A stretch of 64,000 nucleotides of DNA from Fusarium oxysporum f. sp. lycopersici 4287. Taxonomy: Eukaryota; Ascomycota; Sordariomycetes; Hypocreales; Nectriaceae. Positions 36,229 to 45,326 of the stretch are shown here, piece after piece; position 1 is the first letter of the stretch; every line of letters starts with the position of its first letter. The stretch spans positions 2,686,627 to 2,750,626 of the forward strand of contig NC_030990.1 of the NCBI RefSeq assembly GCF_000149955.1, read 5' to 3'. A program made the translations under genes and the position numbers. The notes under the pieces are model-generated. The model was not told where the DNA came from, searched no databases, and saw nothing but the letters and a program-made list of their open reading frames with translations.

Positions 36229-36482
36229 CTTTATGACTGATTATATGAATGCATTTACAAAAATATACTACTTTCAAAACGTCTTCTATCTCCAATCCCC
36301 TCTTATCCACACCCAACTTTGTACAACAGGCAAATATGTTGGGCCAAGCCAAGTCTCGGAGGCAGCTCCTTGTCTAGCAGCTTGAAACGATGGTGTTTAA
36401 CTGGTTCACAAAATACACAGCCAATACTACCCGACCTGTCGCCTCCAATCTGCACCATAATCCTATTCGGCAATACTTGTTC

Positions 36483-37002
36483 CTAAGCACTGACGTATTT
36501 CATGTGTTGAGGAGGATATCTGTCACCGGCAGGCGTAAAAGATGCAAGTAGCCTGTCGATATCGCGCAAGTCCTCGTCTGTAAGATCGATGATTGTCGCG
36601 TTCTCTCGGATACGGTCGGACTTGGTAGAGCCAGGGATGGGCACGATCGTAGACATCCCCGGGCGACGAGAGTGATAAGAGCCAGTTGATGGCGATCTGG
36701 CTCACTGTGCATCCTTTCTTCTTTGCAAGGGCTTCGATATCATCAACTAGCTGGGCATTCTTGCGGAAGTTGTCGCCTTGCCAGCGTGGGTGGATCTTGG
36801 CACGCATGTCATTCTCTGGAAGATCCTCGACAGGCTTGATCTTGCCTCCGAGGAAACCTCGTCCGAGGGGTGCTAGACTTTTGTGTCAGTGATCATGTCA
36901 ATTCCTGGGATATTGGAGTAGAGTCCTTACAATAAGCAAGAACTAGAATGCCAAGTTCGCCACAAACTTCGAGTAGGCCGTTGGTAAGGGGGTCTATCAG
37001 TC
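36483..37002 (-). pseudogene. Truncated, frameshifted aldo/keto reductase relic
   Basis: The C-terminal half of an aldo/keto reductase is readable on the minus strand. It runs from DPLTNGLLEVCGELGILVLAY, across a still good intron (GTAAGG donor, CTAG acceptor), into SPLGRGFLGGKIKPVEDLP, RAKIHPRWQGDNFRKNAQLVDDIEALAKKKGC and SQIAINWLL. At about 36660-36672 the frame breaks: SLS reads on as junk, whereas the next frame continues RRPGMSTIVPIPGSTKSDRIREN to a proper end, HMKYVSA and stop. The break fits loss of one CT from a CT run. The N-terminal half, with the catalytic tyrosine region, is absent; similarity stops at about 37002, exactly where the AT-rich patch begins. It is dead unless both defects are assembly errors. 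Such enzymes reduce aldehydes or ketones with NADPH. Confidence 0.85.
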
Positions 37003-37200
37003 AGTTATATACCATAGTAAAGCTTTACCTCCTAAGAGGTAATAAATATTTAAACTATATTGAACTTTAAAGATACTTAGATATACCTTTTAAGGCTAAC
37101 TTATAAACTTTATATTTTATTCATAATATTATTTTAAAAAAGAGGTAATTATTTAAGTAACCTAATTATTTTAAGAAAAGCAGCAACTTTTATAAAAATA
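37003..37200. repeat. AT-rich patch (decayed repeat remnant)
   Basis: About 200 bases of very high A+T with sharp edges, inside DNA of balanced composition. It includes the inverted pair TTACCTC and GAGGTAA with a 4-base loop at 37025-37042, and GAGGTAA again near 37142. In filamentous ascomycetes such patches usually are RIP-mutated transposon debris; that origin is inferred. It abuts the broken end of the aldo/keto reductase relic. Confidence 0.7.
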
Positions 37201-37533
37201 CACTGCCAATTTCGCTCCTGCGGTTTAACATAATTCGTGGCTGCATCATTATCATCACCTGATTATTTACCAGATGAACTGGGGCTCGCGATAACAGATA
37301 AGACAGGAAGTGGGACACCCGTAACACTTTCGAACTTGATTAGCCCCGCCCTCGTTTTCGACCTTTTTAGTCAAGCAACATTATTCAAATTGACTCACGT
37401 CCCTTAGTTTGAACGTCAATTGCTACAACCACGCTGTAACCTCAATTGTTTCTATCAGTTCTATCGAGCTTGAAATCGTAACGAGCTAACAAACGCGACG
37501 ATCGCGACGAGCGCCGAGAACAAATACTCCAAC

Positions 37534-39236
37534 ATGGCGGAAAAGAAGACGGACGCCCCGGCAACCAATATGCTCTGGGGTGGCAGGTTTACAGGTTCAA
37601 TTGTCCCCGGACACAAGCTTCGGATCCAGTATACTAATCTTGCGATGCCCAGGTGGGATTGATCCGCTTATGCATAAGTATAATGCCTCTATTATATACG
37701 ATAAGGCTCTCTATAGAGAGGACGTTCTTGGATCGATTGCTTTCGCCAGGGCCAACTCAAAGGTTGGTATCATTACCGAAGACGAATTTAAGATGATCGA
37801 GCATGGTCTGCTTGAAGTGATGGAAGAATGGAAGCAGGGAACCTTCGCTATTATGCCGAATGATGAAGACGTGAGACGCTGGCCCACGCCACCTAACCTC
37901 CCGAGGCTAACACAATGAATCAGATTCATACTGCAAACGAGCGTCGATTGGGAGAGCTTATCGGAAAGGACACCGCTGGCAAGCTGCATACAGGTCGCAG
38001 CCGCAACGAGCAGGTCGTTTGTGATATGCGCATGTGGCTACGTGACCGCATCCGTGAAATCGACAGCCAACTCGTTGCTTTCCTACAAGTCCTCACCAAA
38101 CGCGCCGAGGCTGAAATGTAAGCCTGGCACTACATCCGAACAAAGCCCCTTACTGAGTAACATCCATAGCGACTACCTCATGCCCGGCTACACCCACTTA
38201 CAACGCGCGCAGCCAGTTCGCTGGGGTCAGTGGATAATGTCACATGCTGCTTCGTTCAAGCAGGATCTCGAGCGATTGCGCCAGGTCTTCGAAAGGGTCA
38301 ACCTTAGCCCACTTGGATGTGGTGCATTAGCTGGTAATGTGTTTGGCATCGATCGAGATGCAATAGCCGCGGAGCTTGGTTTCAGCGGAATCACTCTGAA
38401 CTCCATGAACACTTCAGGCGACCGTGACTTCATCATCGAGTTCCTAAGCTGGAACTCGATATTCACCAGCCATATCAGCAGGTGGGCTGAAGATCTCATA
38501 TTATACTCCACTTCCGAGTTCGGGTTTTGTCGTTTGTCAGATCTTTATAGTACCGGCAGCAGGTTCGTTGTATCCATCGCGACTCCCAGGCAATCCCATA
38601 AGACTCTAATTCACGTCCAGTTTAATGCCGAATAAGAAGAACGCCGACAGTTTGGAACTCTTGCGCGGCAAGTCAGGTCGTGCTTTCGGTCAAATGGCTG
38701 GGCTGATGATGGTGAGTTCGAATACAGACATATCAGCTCATGAGTGATCAGGAGCGGATCAACAGCAGCCACTAACAGATACCTGATAGAGCGTGAAAGG
38801 CTTGCCAACTTGCTACAACAAGGACCTTCAGGAGGGATGGGAACCCATGCTGGATTCGGTCCAAACTGTTTTGGACAGTCTGGGCATCGCCAACGGGGTT
38901 ATCGCCACTATGACCGTGCGGCCTGAGCGGATGTTGGCTGCCCTGGATAAGACGATGCTTGCCACTGATGTCGCGGAGTGGCTGGTGCGAAACGGATGTC
39001 CTTTTAGGGAAGCTCATCACATTTCTGGACGCGTTGTTGCATTATCGGAAAATACGGAAACCCCGATGGATAAACTAACCCTGGAGCAACTGCAAGCCAT
39101 CGATTCTCGATTCACAGCGGACATTGTGAAAGCATTCGAATATGAGTCGAGTGTTGAGGCGAAATCGGCCAGGGGCGGTACTAGTCGATCAGCCGTGCTG
39201 CAGCAGATTCAGGAACTCCATGCTATCTTAGATTAG
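37534..39236 (+). CDS. ARG4: Argininosuccinate lyase (possible divergent paralogue)
   Basis: This enzyme cleaves argininosuccinate into arginine and fumarate in the last step of arginine synthesis. Six exons (37534-37594, 37653-37870, 37924-38117, 38170-38562, 38621-38711, 38790-39236) all keep phase and give about 467 residues, full family length. Visible signatures are [57 protein letters not shown] and [11 protein letters not shown]. The flexible catalytic loop is split by an intron, [14 protein letters not shown], and keeps the catalytic serine. The loop reads MPNKKN where argininosuccinate lyases normally have MPQKKN. The fourth intron has a GTTCGT donor. Although the gene is intact, it sits between a reductase relic with an AT-rich patch and a broken zinc-finger relic. 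It may therefore be an extra copy rather than the standard ARG4; a genome-wide copy count would settle this. Confidence 0.9.
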
Positions 39237-39307
39237 AGGTCTTATGGCCCGGTGCATGGGCTAGACATCAAATAAATGAGCACGACAAGATACCTGCTTC
39301 AAGAAAC

Positions 39308-40464
39308 TCAAACAAAGCATCTGTAGACGAACTGGACATGAGGGGAGATGTTCGAGGTGAAGGTGCCTTCGTCCATAGCTGAAAGGCATCTGTAATTCGA
39401 ACCGTCCACGGAGTTATCCAATGTATGCTTCTCCTCAAATCTCATGAAGAGATCCCCCGCCGATTCATCGTCTAGGATGTCCTCCAGAGGTTCATCGTCT
39501 GAGAAATCCTCCCAAATCTCCTCATCGTCGTCCAAAAGCTCATCGATGCCACTTTGGCTGATCTCGTCATCGTTGGCTTTTCTTAGGGCAATAGCAGGGG
39601 TTGCCTTTTCGAGAAGGCAAGTTAGATGAGTAAAGAGCAAATAAAAGAAAGCGGTAGAGAAGGCGAATGTTGCACTTACGTTGATATACTTCCGTATAAA
39701 TTCTGCAATTGCATGACACGTCAGACCTATCATTCTGTCTTCCTCACGGCCAGGCTGTAACCTTTGAATCACCCTAACAGAAGCGAACGGGCCGCGAGCT
39801 TGGTGAAATTTTGAAAGGCTGATCTTTTGCCGGAGTTCCCCAACTGTCATCTCATGATCTATGACCGTGGGGGGGACAACCTGTCGCTCAAAAGCATCGA
39901 ATATAGCTACCTGAAGGGGTAGTGGCCCATCGTCTGAGCAGATACACTCGAAATCAATAATGAATGTGTTGTGAGGGTTTTAGCGCGACCTTCGAAGAGA
40001 GGAAATCGAAAATTCTGCGATAAAATTGACCTGGTAGCACGATCCGACTCTTTCTTTGAATGAAGAGAGTCAAACTTCTTGTATCCTTCACACTCTCTTA
40101 GGTGTTCATCCTCACATCCCCGAGAGAAACGACGGAGACAGGTTGGACAAAGCTGCTTTGGACAGTTATGAGGCCCGTTGCGCTCAACTATATAGGAGCC
40201 GCTGGAACAAAGCATCTTTGTGCATTTTGCCCAATGTGCCGCAATTGTGTCAACTTTGAGGGCGTGCCTGCAGCCTGGACAGATCCGAGTATTGCATTCA
40301 GTTTCGTGCTGAGAAATCTCCTTATGTTGCCCAGTCTTGCGGCAGTAGTTGCAACGCGCTGGCCGTGCTTCAAGGCCTGCAACCTCATGCTCATCCCTCA
40401 TCGACGTTAGATAGTGCTTGTTACATCGGGAGCATATCCAGTACTCACAGTTCTGCAGATGCTT
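39308..40464 (-). pseudogene. Broken C2HC zinc-finger / exonuclease-like gene relic
   Basis: Read on the minus strand, the relic opens inside an AT foldback element without a start codon. It codes three clear fingers spaced C-x2-C-x11-H-x3-C (CNYCRKTGQHKEISQHETEC, CPGCRHALKVDTIAAHWAKC, CPTCLRRFSRGCEDEHLREC) after a partial CEYWICSRC. That spacing fits the C2HC-type finger class. After about 39985 the reading must shift frame, with a TAA directly before the new frame, to continue as NPHNTFIIDFECICSDDGPLPLQVAIFDAF. This resembles the first D-x-E motif of a DEDD-type 3'-5' exonuclease. An intron with a GTAAGT donor at about 39680 leads to an acidic C-terminus (ELLDDDEEIWEDFSDDEPLEDIL) and a stop at 39308. 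No intron joins the first two parts. The exonuclease assignment is tentative; the broken state is well supported. Confidence 0.65.
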
Positions 40465-40567
40465 ATATATTTTAATTAATAAATCTTTTCTTTTTTTTTA
40501 AAAAAAAAAAAAATTAAATTATAAAAGACTTTAATTTATAAAAATTTACTATAATAAAAAAGCATCT
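40457..40567. mobile_element. Small AT-rich foldback (MITE-like) element
   Basis: A 111-bp block with 8-bp perfect terminal inverted repeats, AGATGCTT at 40457-40464 and AAGCATCT at 40560-40567. The inside is almost pure A/T and itself folds back: AAATCTTTT plus a T run faces an A run plus AAAAGACTTT. It interrupts the 5' part of the C2HC-finger relic. No target-site duplication is clear, so calling it a mobile element is an inference; it could also be a decayed repeat end. Confidence 0.5.
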
Positions 40568-41587
40568 AAGCTGTTAAGGACTAGTTTAATATGCCAAAGT
40601 GAAGGTATTCAGACCTCGATAGCCTTGGTCTCACCGTCGTCATTCTGTTTCCTTAGCACCATGACGTGCTTCTGCTTAGTTTGGTATCATCCAATGAAGA
40701 TACAGATGCTACAGCCGCTGAAGAGTGCGGAACGCCTCCACTGTCACAAGCCACAACCCCACTGCAGGAGGCTACTGGGTAGTAGGTACTAGGACCTCAG
40801 ACTAAGCTTGTCTTGACCTCAAATGTTTTTTGACTTTACAGTAACCTTGTCAACGTTAGAAAACACGCACGCAACGCTCGACATATCGGACTAGAACTGT
40901 TCCGTCTGTTCCTAACGCTGTGTCGCAGTACCTATAGCCGCGTTCTATTCTAACCAGGACCCTTGACCTTTGCCAATCGATCGTGATGGCTGAGAATGCT
41001 CTAGATGCAGATGCCAATGCAGATTCAAATGCGAATGGCCCCGCCCGACGAGCATCTAGTGTTGGGTTCCAACTAGGACGGCATTCATCTTCAAATGCAC
41101 GCATAAATGAGATACTTGAGGTGTGTATCCTCCTGTTCTTGTAAATGGAAGTGAGTGAGACAAAGACACGGCACGGGTGATTCATGAGACATTGTGCGGG
41201 ACGGCCATGTTCTTTTCAACCAGCCTCATGTGTTCTGTTCTGTTCTTTGCATGTCATGCGGGCTGGCAGCTATTCCTTGCAAGCCCGATAACTAGCACTT
41301 CAGGCTGGTACCGGTAGATATCGACATGCATGTGGTCGACTATCTCGCCGTCCGTACAAAGATGGTCTTTGTGGCGTCTGGGAAACTGCCGGCCCCCTGC
41401 TCGACATCCAGACCTTAGCCTCCGAAAGATCATCCGAATCTCGCGTGCTCTTTTGGCTCTACTCCCCCTCGTTGTTCTTCTCTTTCGCTTCCTCTCAGTA
41501 TCCCTCGCCTGAGTACCCCAATGTTGAGTGAGCGCTAACAAGAACGACTTTTACGCACAACAGAACGCTCGTGAACGCGCCGAATCA
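40568..41587. other. Region upstream of the DUF202 gene
   Basis: About 1 kb containing the DUF202 promoter. A + strand frame at 40986-41120 (MAENALDADANADSNANG to RINEILE) ends at a GTGTGT donor and is in phase with an acceptor at 41563. It could be a first exon joined by a 443-nt intron. A 20-codon minus-strand open stretch (40609-40671, after a CAG acceptor) could be another gene's last exon but has no supporting context. Confidence 0.4.
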
Positions 41588-42380
41588 ATGGCTGGTCCCT
41601 CTCCTACCCATCTCTCACCCCGGCCCGCCGGCAGTCCCATCCTCCCGCCCAACTCGTCGCTCAGGCCCAGCCCTGTCAACGAGGACAGCAGCGCCGACGA
41701 GGCTACTGGATTCATATCTCATACGCCGCCTCTCAATTACAACTCGCTCAATGTTACAAGTACCGCGACCTCGGCCCCGCAGATCCGTAAACCATCCTTA
41801 CGCCAGCGACCATCTTCCCAACAAAACAATGGCGCTGCCCAGAACCCTGAGACGACCCGACAAGCCAGCTCAGAGAGTGGTAATACGTCGTGGTGGCAGA
41901 CCCAGGCAGAGAAGTTTCAGTCGATAGAGCTGGAGAACAAAGGCAGCGTTGCCCGAGACCACCTCGCCATCGGTAAGCTTCACCCTTGGTACTTCGGGTT
42001 AACAATCTAACAACCTCCAAGAACGAACATTTCTGGCATGGCTACGCACATCTCTTAGTTTTGCATCCATAGGGATAGCAGTGACACAGCTCTTTCGCCT
42101 CAATACGTCTCTCGAAAGCGAGCATGGCAATAACTCGCGGAGCAACACCCAGACACTACGACACATGGGCAAGCCGCTTGGCACCACGTTCCTCGGTATC
42201 AGTATATTGATTCTCTTCCTTGGCTACAAACGCTATTTTCAATCTCAGCACTGGGTCATGCAGGGCAAGTTTCCTGCTAGTCGTGGTACAATCATGATTG
42301 TTGCGTTTGTTGCTTTGGCGATTATGGTTGTCTCTCTTGTGGTAGTGATTGCTATCCACCCGTCTGAGCATGAGCTCTAA
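41588..42380 (+). CDS. DUF202-domain membrane protein
   Basis: The protein has a disordered Ser/Pro-rich N-terminus followed by the DUF202 signature (RDHLAIERTFLAWLRTSLSFASIGIAVTQLFRL) and three membrane segments (FLAWLRTSLSFASIGIAV, FLGISILILFLGYKRYF, TIMIVAFVALAIMVVSLVVVIAI). DUF202 proteins are small membrane proteins of unknown biochemical role, related to the membrane part of vacuolar polyphosphate transporters. Exons are 41588-41972 and 42022-42380; the 49-nt intron splits the conserved HLAI|ERTFL block. The start shown is the first ATG in the main exon (about 247 residues). A longer form of about 300 residues is possible if the exon at 40986-41120 is spliced to 41564. The domain call is firm, the N-terminus is not. 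It is upstream of the helicase gene on the same strand. Confidence 0.82.
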
Positions 42381-42876
42381 TTTCTTGACTCGACTTGTAG
42401 TGTACTCTGACATTACTTAAGATTGCATCTAGTATTACATTGTTAGCGCTGGAGCGATAATGTTTCTGCTTATGGCAAGAGTTTTGGTTTTGACGCGGCG
42501 CATTTATGGGGGGTTACATCATGACTTGATACCACAGGAGTATTTGAGTGTTGAGCTCTGTTCGTATGAATATTCTTATAGGTTGGCGTATATACAAATA
42601 TCTGAAGTGAAAGACACCAATTACTGTCAGTATTGTTTTATAGGTAATTGGTGCGTTTGAGCTCTCATGATATGAAGCATCATGACTTCGCCCGAAGTAG
42701 GTACCAAGGTAGTAGTAGTAGGTAGTCAGACAACTAACGTCAGAGCGGGTTATGGCGGGGTCTAATCATGGAAGCTCCCCCACCAAACATCCAATCCCAC
42801 GTCGTATTCTGATCTTACACTTACATCTGTAACCTCACCAAGTTTTACTTAACCACACAAAGAAAGGTCAGTGACG
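42381..42876. other. Intergenic between DUF202 and helicase genes
   Basis: About 500 bp containing an AGGTA/GGTAG-rich stretch at 42696-42725. It holds the helicase promoter; no gene is seen. Confidence 0.55.
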
Positions 42877-45326
42877 ATGACTGTCAAAAGAGAGCCAGTC
42901 GACATTCCTACCTTTGCCACCACCCAACTCGCCCTTCTTGAACAAGAACTTCAGACAGAGATCAACGAGACAAGCACCCTCATCTCCAACCACAGCCCGA
43001 CAGCCCTTCAACGAGCTGGTCTTGCTCTCACAAACCTTGTTGTCTCAGGTCAACGTACGGGTCTCGGAGGCCGAACAGTTCTTGAGCTCTCTCCGGATGC
43101 CGCCACGGGCTCGCCTGATGAATTACCTGAGCATGGCTTGCGCACCGGAGACATCGTTCTTGTCGCTGAGCAGCCGGCGGGAAGCGCCAAAAAGCGTGAA
43201 GTAAAGGATTTGGAGAAGAAGGGAGCGAGAGGTGTTGTTACCAGAGTGAGCAGAGGATGGGTTGCTGTTGCGATTGATGAGGGGAAGGAAGAAGTTGGCT
43301 TCTCGGGTAGAGTATGGGCTGTCAAATTGGCAGACGAAGTGACATACAAGAGGTATGTTGAGTCATCACCTTCATAATGGACAGCGATCACACCATTAAC
43401 CATCTCCTTTGAAGAATGAACTGGGCGATGGAGAAGCTAAACAAGATGAAAGAGTCGGAATATTCTGGTTTCATCAGAGTTCTCTTCGGCTTGTCGAGCC
43501 CATCGCCAGTTGCCGAAGACTTATCTAAAGATGAAAACGTGGGCGATCTCGAGTGGTTTGATCCAACGCTCAACGATTCACAAAAGAATGCAATTCGGTT
43601 CGCTTTGCTATCTCGAGAAGTAGCATTGATTCATGGGCCTCCGGGAGTGAGTGACTTATACTGGAGTGGAAAATACTTGCTCACGTGTTTATGTATAGAC
43701 TGGCAAAACTCATACTCTCATCGAGCTGATTCTCCAGATGACCAAACTGGGTCAAAGAATTCTTGTCTGCGGGCCTTCCAACATTTCTGTTGACAACATC
43801 GTCGAGCGACTAGCTCCTCACAAGATCCCGATCCTTCGTCTGGGCCATCCCGCTCGTTTGCTGCCTTCCGTGGTTGACCACTCGCTCGACGTACTCACGC
43901 AAACATCAGAAGCGGGTGCTATTGTGAAAGACATTAGGACAGAAATGGACACCAAGCAGGCCTCAATCAAAAAGACGAAAAGCGGCAAGGAGCGCAAAGC
44001 AATCTACACCGACCTCAAAGAACTGAGAAAAGAGTTTCGTGAACGAGAACGTCGCTGTGTCAGTACACTCATTGGCGGTAGCAAGGTCCTTCTGGCAACA
44101 CTGCATGGGGCAGGAGGCTATCAGTTGCGGAACGATGAGTTTGATGTTGTTATCATCGATGAGGCCAGCCAAGCCCTTGAAGCCCAGTGTTGGGTCCCTC
44201 TCGTAGCTGCTAAGAAGGTTGTCTGTGCCGGTGACCATCTGCAGCTCCCGCCAACCATCAAATCAAGCAATGCAAAGGTTAAGGCGCCAGTCAAGGATGG
44301 CGCAGCAGTCACAAAGGGTACCACGCTTGAGATCACCCTGTTTGACAGACTGCTGGCATTGCATGGGCCTTCCATCAAACGCATGCTAACCACGCAATAT
44401 CGAATGCACGAGAGTATTATGCGGTTCCCTTCTGATGAACTATACGACTCCAAGTTGATCGCTGCTGATGCGGTGAAACATCGCCTCCTGAAAGACCTTG
44501 AATATGAGGTCCAGGACAACGAGGACACCAATGAACCTGTCATCTTCATAGATACACAGGGAGGTGACTTTCCCGAAAAGAACGAGGAAGACGACAAGGA
44601 CACTCCTAGAAAGGGCAGAGCAGGTTTGCATGGTGACAGTAAGAGCAACGAGATGGAGGCTGCTCTTGTACAACAGCACGTGAGGCAACTCGTGGGTGCC
44701 GGGGTCCGTCCAGAAGATATAGCCGTTGTGACACCTTACAATGCCCAGGTACGTCCAAAAAATGTAGAGTGAGACGTATGCTGACAGTGAGTGGACTATA
44801 AGCTCGCCATACTAGCTCCGCTGAAAGACAAGTTCCCGGGCATCGAACTCGGCAGTGTTGACGGCTTTCAGGGTCGTGAAAAGGAGGCCGTAATCGTGAG
44901 CCTTGTTCGAAGCAACTCCGAAGGCGAAGTTGGATTCCTCGGCGAGAAGCGCCGTCTCAATGGTGAGGTGACATCCCGTTGGTTACCGTTATGATTCGGG
45001 CCATCCGGACAACCAAGATTAGTTTGACTAATACACGTGTATCTAGTCGCAATGACACGTCCGAAGCGTTCTTTGACGGTTATCGGAGACTCGGAGACAG
45101 TTCAGAGGTAAGCGATAATGCAGTGCACTTGGGCCCTTGGGCCTCGAAGCTGCAGCCGCTGGTTTGACAAGTGCTGCGCAGACTGTTCCAGCCGTTCACC
45201 TGAGACGAGACATTATTAACGTGCCTGTTTCACAGGGGAGGCAGCTTCTTGAAGAAATGGATGCAGTATCTCGAAGACAACGCCGACCTGCGATACCCAG
45301 ATGCATCTAGCTTAACGCACGATTAA
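42877..45326 (+). CDS. HCS1: DNA/RNA helicase, Hcs1/SMUBP2 (IGHMBP2) type, superfamily 1B
   Basis: This is a UPF1-like superfamily 1 helicase, close to yeast Hcs1 (DNA polymerase alpha-associated helicase A) and human IGHMBP2, a 5'-3' helicase. Six exons (42877-43352, 43415-43646, 43699-44748, 44803-44962, 45047-45107, 45236-45326) give about 689 residues. An N-terminal beta-barrel region is followed by Walker A, GPPGTGKT at about 233-240, with an intron between the second G and T. Then come the Q-motif-like [13 protein letters not shown] before it, [14 protein letters not shown] (Walker B), [53 protein letters not shown] and [16 protein letters not shown], the full SF1B motif set. No R3H or AN1 finger follows, so it is the short Hcs1 form. 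The start is the ATG opening [11 protein letters not shown]. The last two small exons were placed by motif VI and phase. Confidence 0.94.

Noticed and set aside
39361..39420. GGTTCGAATTA on the minus strand, resembling a tRNA B box
   Set aside because: It lies inside the coding part of the C2HC relic and no A box or stems are present.
40609..40671. Minus-strand open stretch of 20 codons after a CAG acceptor (KHVMVLRKQNDDGETK)
   Set aside because: It looks like a last exon, but upstream sequence gives no matching exon and no family was recognised.
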